Shown: piece by piece, positions 48,692-49,912 of the stretch
Layout of the letters: each line of letters opens with the position of its first letter
How positions within the stretch are numbered: position 1 is the first letter of the stretch
NCBI GenBank assembly: GCA_964550935.1
Contig: CAZKBB010000015.1
Span: 1-49,912 of the forward strand
From: JBCBSP01 sp964550935
GTDB taxonomy: Bacteria > Pseudomonadota > Alphaproteobacteria > Caulobacterales > Maricaulaceae
Length of the DNA stretch: 49,912 bases
Reading direction: 5' to 3'
Made by a program: the position numbers and the translations under genes
Notes under the pieces: model-generated
Told to the model about the DNA's origin: nothing
The model's input: only the letters and a program-made list of their open reading frames with translations
The model's database searches: none

Positions 48692-49348
48692 ATGCCCAAG
48701 CTCTACAACGCCGATCTTTCGCCCTACGCCGCACGGGTGCGCCTGGCGCTACGCTGGAAGGGGCTGAGCGAGGCGGTGACGCTCGCCGATCCCCCGGGCG
48801 GGTTGAAGTCGCAGACCTATCTCCAGCTCAACCCGACCGGCAAGGTGCCCTCTCTGGAGCTGGATACCGGCTTCGTCCTGCCCGAGAGCGAGCTGATCGT
48901 GGAGTATCTCGACGAGGCCTACCCCGAGCGCCCGCTTCGCCCTGAGGAGCCGGAGCGCCGCGCGAAGGCCCGCCTGATCGCAAGGCTCGCCGATCTGTAC
49001 GTGGCGCCGGGCCTCGGCCCGCTCTTCGGCCAGGCCGACCCGACCGCGCGCGACGAAAAGAAGGTCGAGGCCGGCTTCTCCACCATGAACGCGGCGCTGA
49101 GCTATCTGGAGCATTATCTGGACGCGGACGCCCCCTGGGCGCTGGGCGATCGTCCGTCTACGGCTGATTGCGCGTTGATCCCGCTGTTCTGGTTCGTCAA
49201 CTGGGCCGAGGGCGTGTTCAAGCGCGAGGGCGCGTTGAAGGCGTTTCCCAAATGCGCCGCGCTCCACGCCCATGCTCAACACGACGCCGACGCGAAGGCT
49301 GTCACCGACGAGATCGCTGCGGCCATGACCGCGCGCTTCGGGGGCTGA
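48692..49348 (+). CDS. Glutathione S-transferase family protein
   Basis: A 218-residue GST. The N-terminal thioredoxin fold (1-80) begins KLYNADLSPYAARVRLALRW, with the cis-Pro in GKVPSLEL and the glutathione-binding ESELIVEYLDEAYPERP. The all-helical C-terminal domain follows (about 90-215). The active residue at the start of the fold is Ser/Tyr in LSPYAA. It lies 30 bases after the crotonase gene on the same strand, so it may share control by site C. Could conjugate or isomerise a pathway intermediate. Confidence 0.9.
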   Translation: MPKLYNADLSPYAARVRLALRWKGLSEAVTLADPPGGLKSQTYLQLNPTGKVPSLELDTGFVLPESELIVEYLDEAYPERPLRPEEPERRAKARLIARLADLYVAPGLGPLFGQADPTARDEKKVEAGFSTMNAALSYLEHYLDADAPWALGDRPSTADCALIPLFWFVNWAEGVFKREGALKAFPKCAALHAHAQHDADAKAVTDEIAAAMTARFGG

Positions 49349-49398
49349 CGCGCAAAACCGTTCACGCCGGGCGCCGGCCCGCGTTAGAACTGGCGTCC

Positions 49399-49912
49399 AT
49401 GACGCGCATGCCCGCCATCGCCATCGCCTACGACTTCGACGGCACGCTGTCTCCCGGCTCGATGCAGGAGCATTCCTTCATCCCGGAGATCGGCGAGGCG
49501 AAGGAGGCGTTCTGGTCGCGCGTGAACGGCGAGGCGGCCCGGCTCGGGGCGGACAACATCCTCGTCTACATGCACGAGATGGTGAAGGCGGCCCGGCGCG
49601 AGAGCGTGCGCTTCCGCCGCGACGACATCGCCCGCCACGGCCGCGACATCGCGCTGTTTCCCGGCGTGGAGGACTGGTTTGAACGCATGAACGCGCACGG
49701 CGCGAGGCAAGGCGTGGCGGTGGAGCACTACATCATCTCCTCAGGGCTGAAGGAGATGATCGAGGCGACCGCGATCGGGGACCGCTTCGCGGCCATCTTC
49801 GCCTCGGAGTTCAAGTACGACCCGAACGACGTGCCCGAATGGGCCGCCGCGGCGGTCAACTACACCAACAAGACCCAGTTCCTGTTCCGCATCAACAAGG
49901 GCGCGCTCGACC
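49399..49912 (+). CDS. HAD-superfamily phosphatase, partial (window edge)
   Basis: The first 171 codons of a HAD-like hydrolase; the 3' end lies beyond the window. Motif I is AYDFDGTLSPGS near residue 10, with both aspartates; motif II is likely ISSGLKEMI near 117. The long cap between them (EHSFIPEIGEAKEAFW...RRESVRFRRDD) resembles phosphoserine-phosphatase-like HAD proteins. Start ATG 49399 lacks a strong ribosome site. Substrate unknown. Confidence 0.82.
   Translation, partial: MTRMPAIAIAYDFDGTLSPGSMQEHSFIPEIGEAKEAFWSRVNGEAARLGADNILVYMHEMVKAARRESVRFRRDDIARHGRDIALFPGVEDWFERMNAHGARQGVAVEHYIISSGLKEMIEATAIGDRFAAIFASEFKYDPNDVPEWAAAAVNYTNKTQFLFRINKGALD

Noticed and set aside
1..49912. Phage, CRISPR, insertion-sequence and tRNA/rRNA genes
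   Set aside because: Looked for on both strands by motif and by gene content; none supported. Toxin-antitoxin pairs alone do not indicate a defence island here.

Overview
The window is very G+C-rich and densely packed, with GTG starts and many 1-4 base gene overlaps. It looks like a chromosomal stretch of a marine alphaproteobacterium, most likely of the Maricaulales/Hyphomonadaceae-Caulobacterales group. The reasons are the ftsE-ftsX block flanked by a zinc-ribbon/DUF3426 gene, a DUF218 gene, plsC and a DUF2125 gene, plus several families of intergenic palindromes of a kind common in that group. This placement is an inference from gene content. No rRNA, tRNA, CRISPR array, insertion sequence or phage gene was seen. 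The sequence is a draft: it holds three 100-N runs, and two of them are flanked by identical 55-base direct copies, so those two 'gaps' are probably contig ends that overlap.

Layout. (1) 1-11.3 kb is a catabolic island. It has two family III CoA-transferases with a DUF433/DUF5615 toxin-antitoxin pair between them, a small calycin-like protein, a GntR regulator with an acetyl-CoA-hydrolase-type CoA-transferase, and a tightly coupled MmgE/PrpD - MmgE/PrpD - PaaK-like ligase - amidase operon. (2) 11.3-29.4 kb is mostly housekeeping: DUF2125, PlsC, DUF218, FtsX, FtsE, DUF3426, EamA transporter, ThiD, two tandem ABC exporters that share a 567-base identical tract, a DUF481 outer-membrane protein, a YhhN membrane protein, a tricorn-type protease and glutaryl-CoA dehydrogenase. 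(3) 29.8-48.7 kb is a second, larger catabolic island. It has three nitrilase-fold proteins, two PuuE/cyclic-imidase-like deacetylase-fold proteins, an isochorismatase-fold amidase, a CpcT/CpeT-like protein, a DUF1838 protein, a Na+/solute symporter, an aldehyde dehydrogenase, an FAD-dependent oxidase, a HutC-type GntR regulator, a crotonase and a second copy of the small calycin-like protein. A VapBC-type pair sits inside the main operon. (4) 48.7 kb to the end holds a glutathione S-transferase and a HAD-like phosphatase cut by the window edge.

The most interesting feature is region 3. Three intergenic AT-rich palindromes built on the same half-site (AAAAGATATA) occur upstream of five transcription units. 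They are seen nowhere else in the window and so define a candidate local regulon for the GntR protein at 45.3-46.1 kb. The island is rich in C-N hydrolase folds and small beta-barrel ligand-binding folds. All three nitrilase-fold proteins carry Ser where the family has its nucleophilic Cys. Together with the CoA-activating enzymes of region 1 this suggests uptake and stepwise hydrolysis of a cyclic amide or imide, oxidation, and CoA-dependent breakdown. The substrate is unknown.
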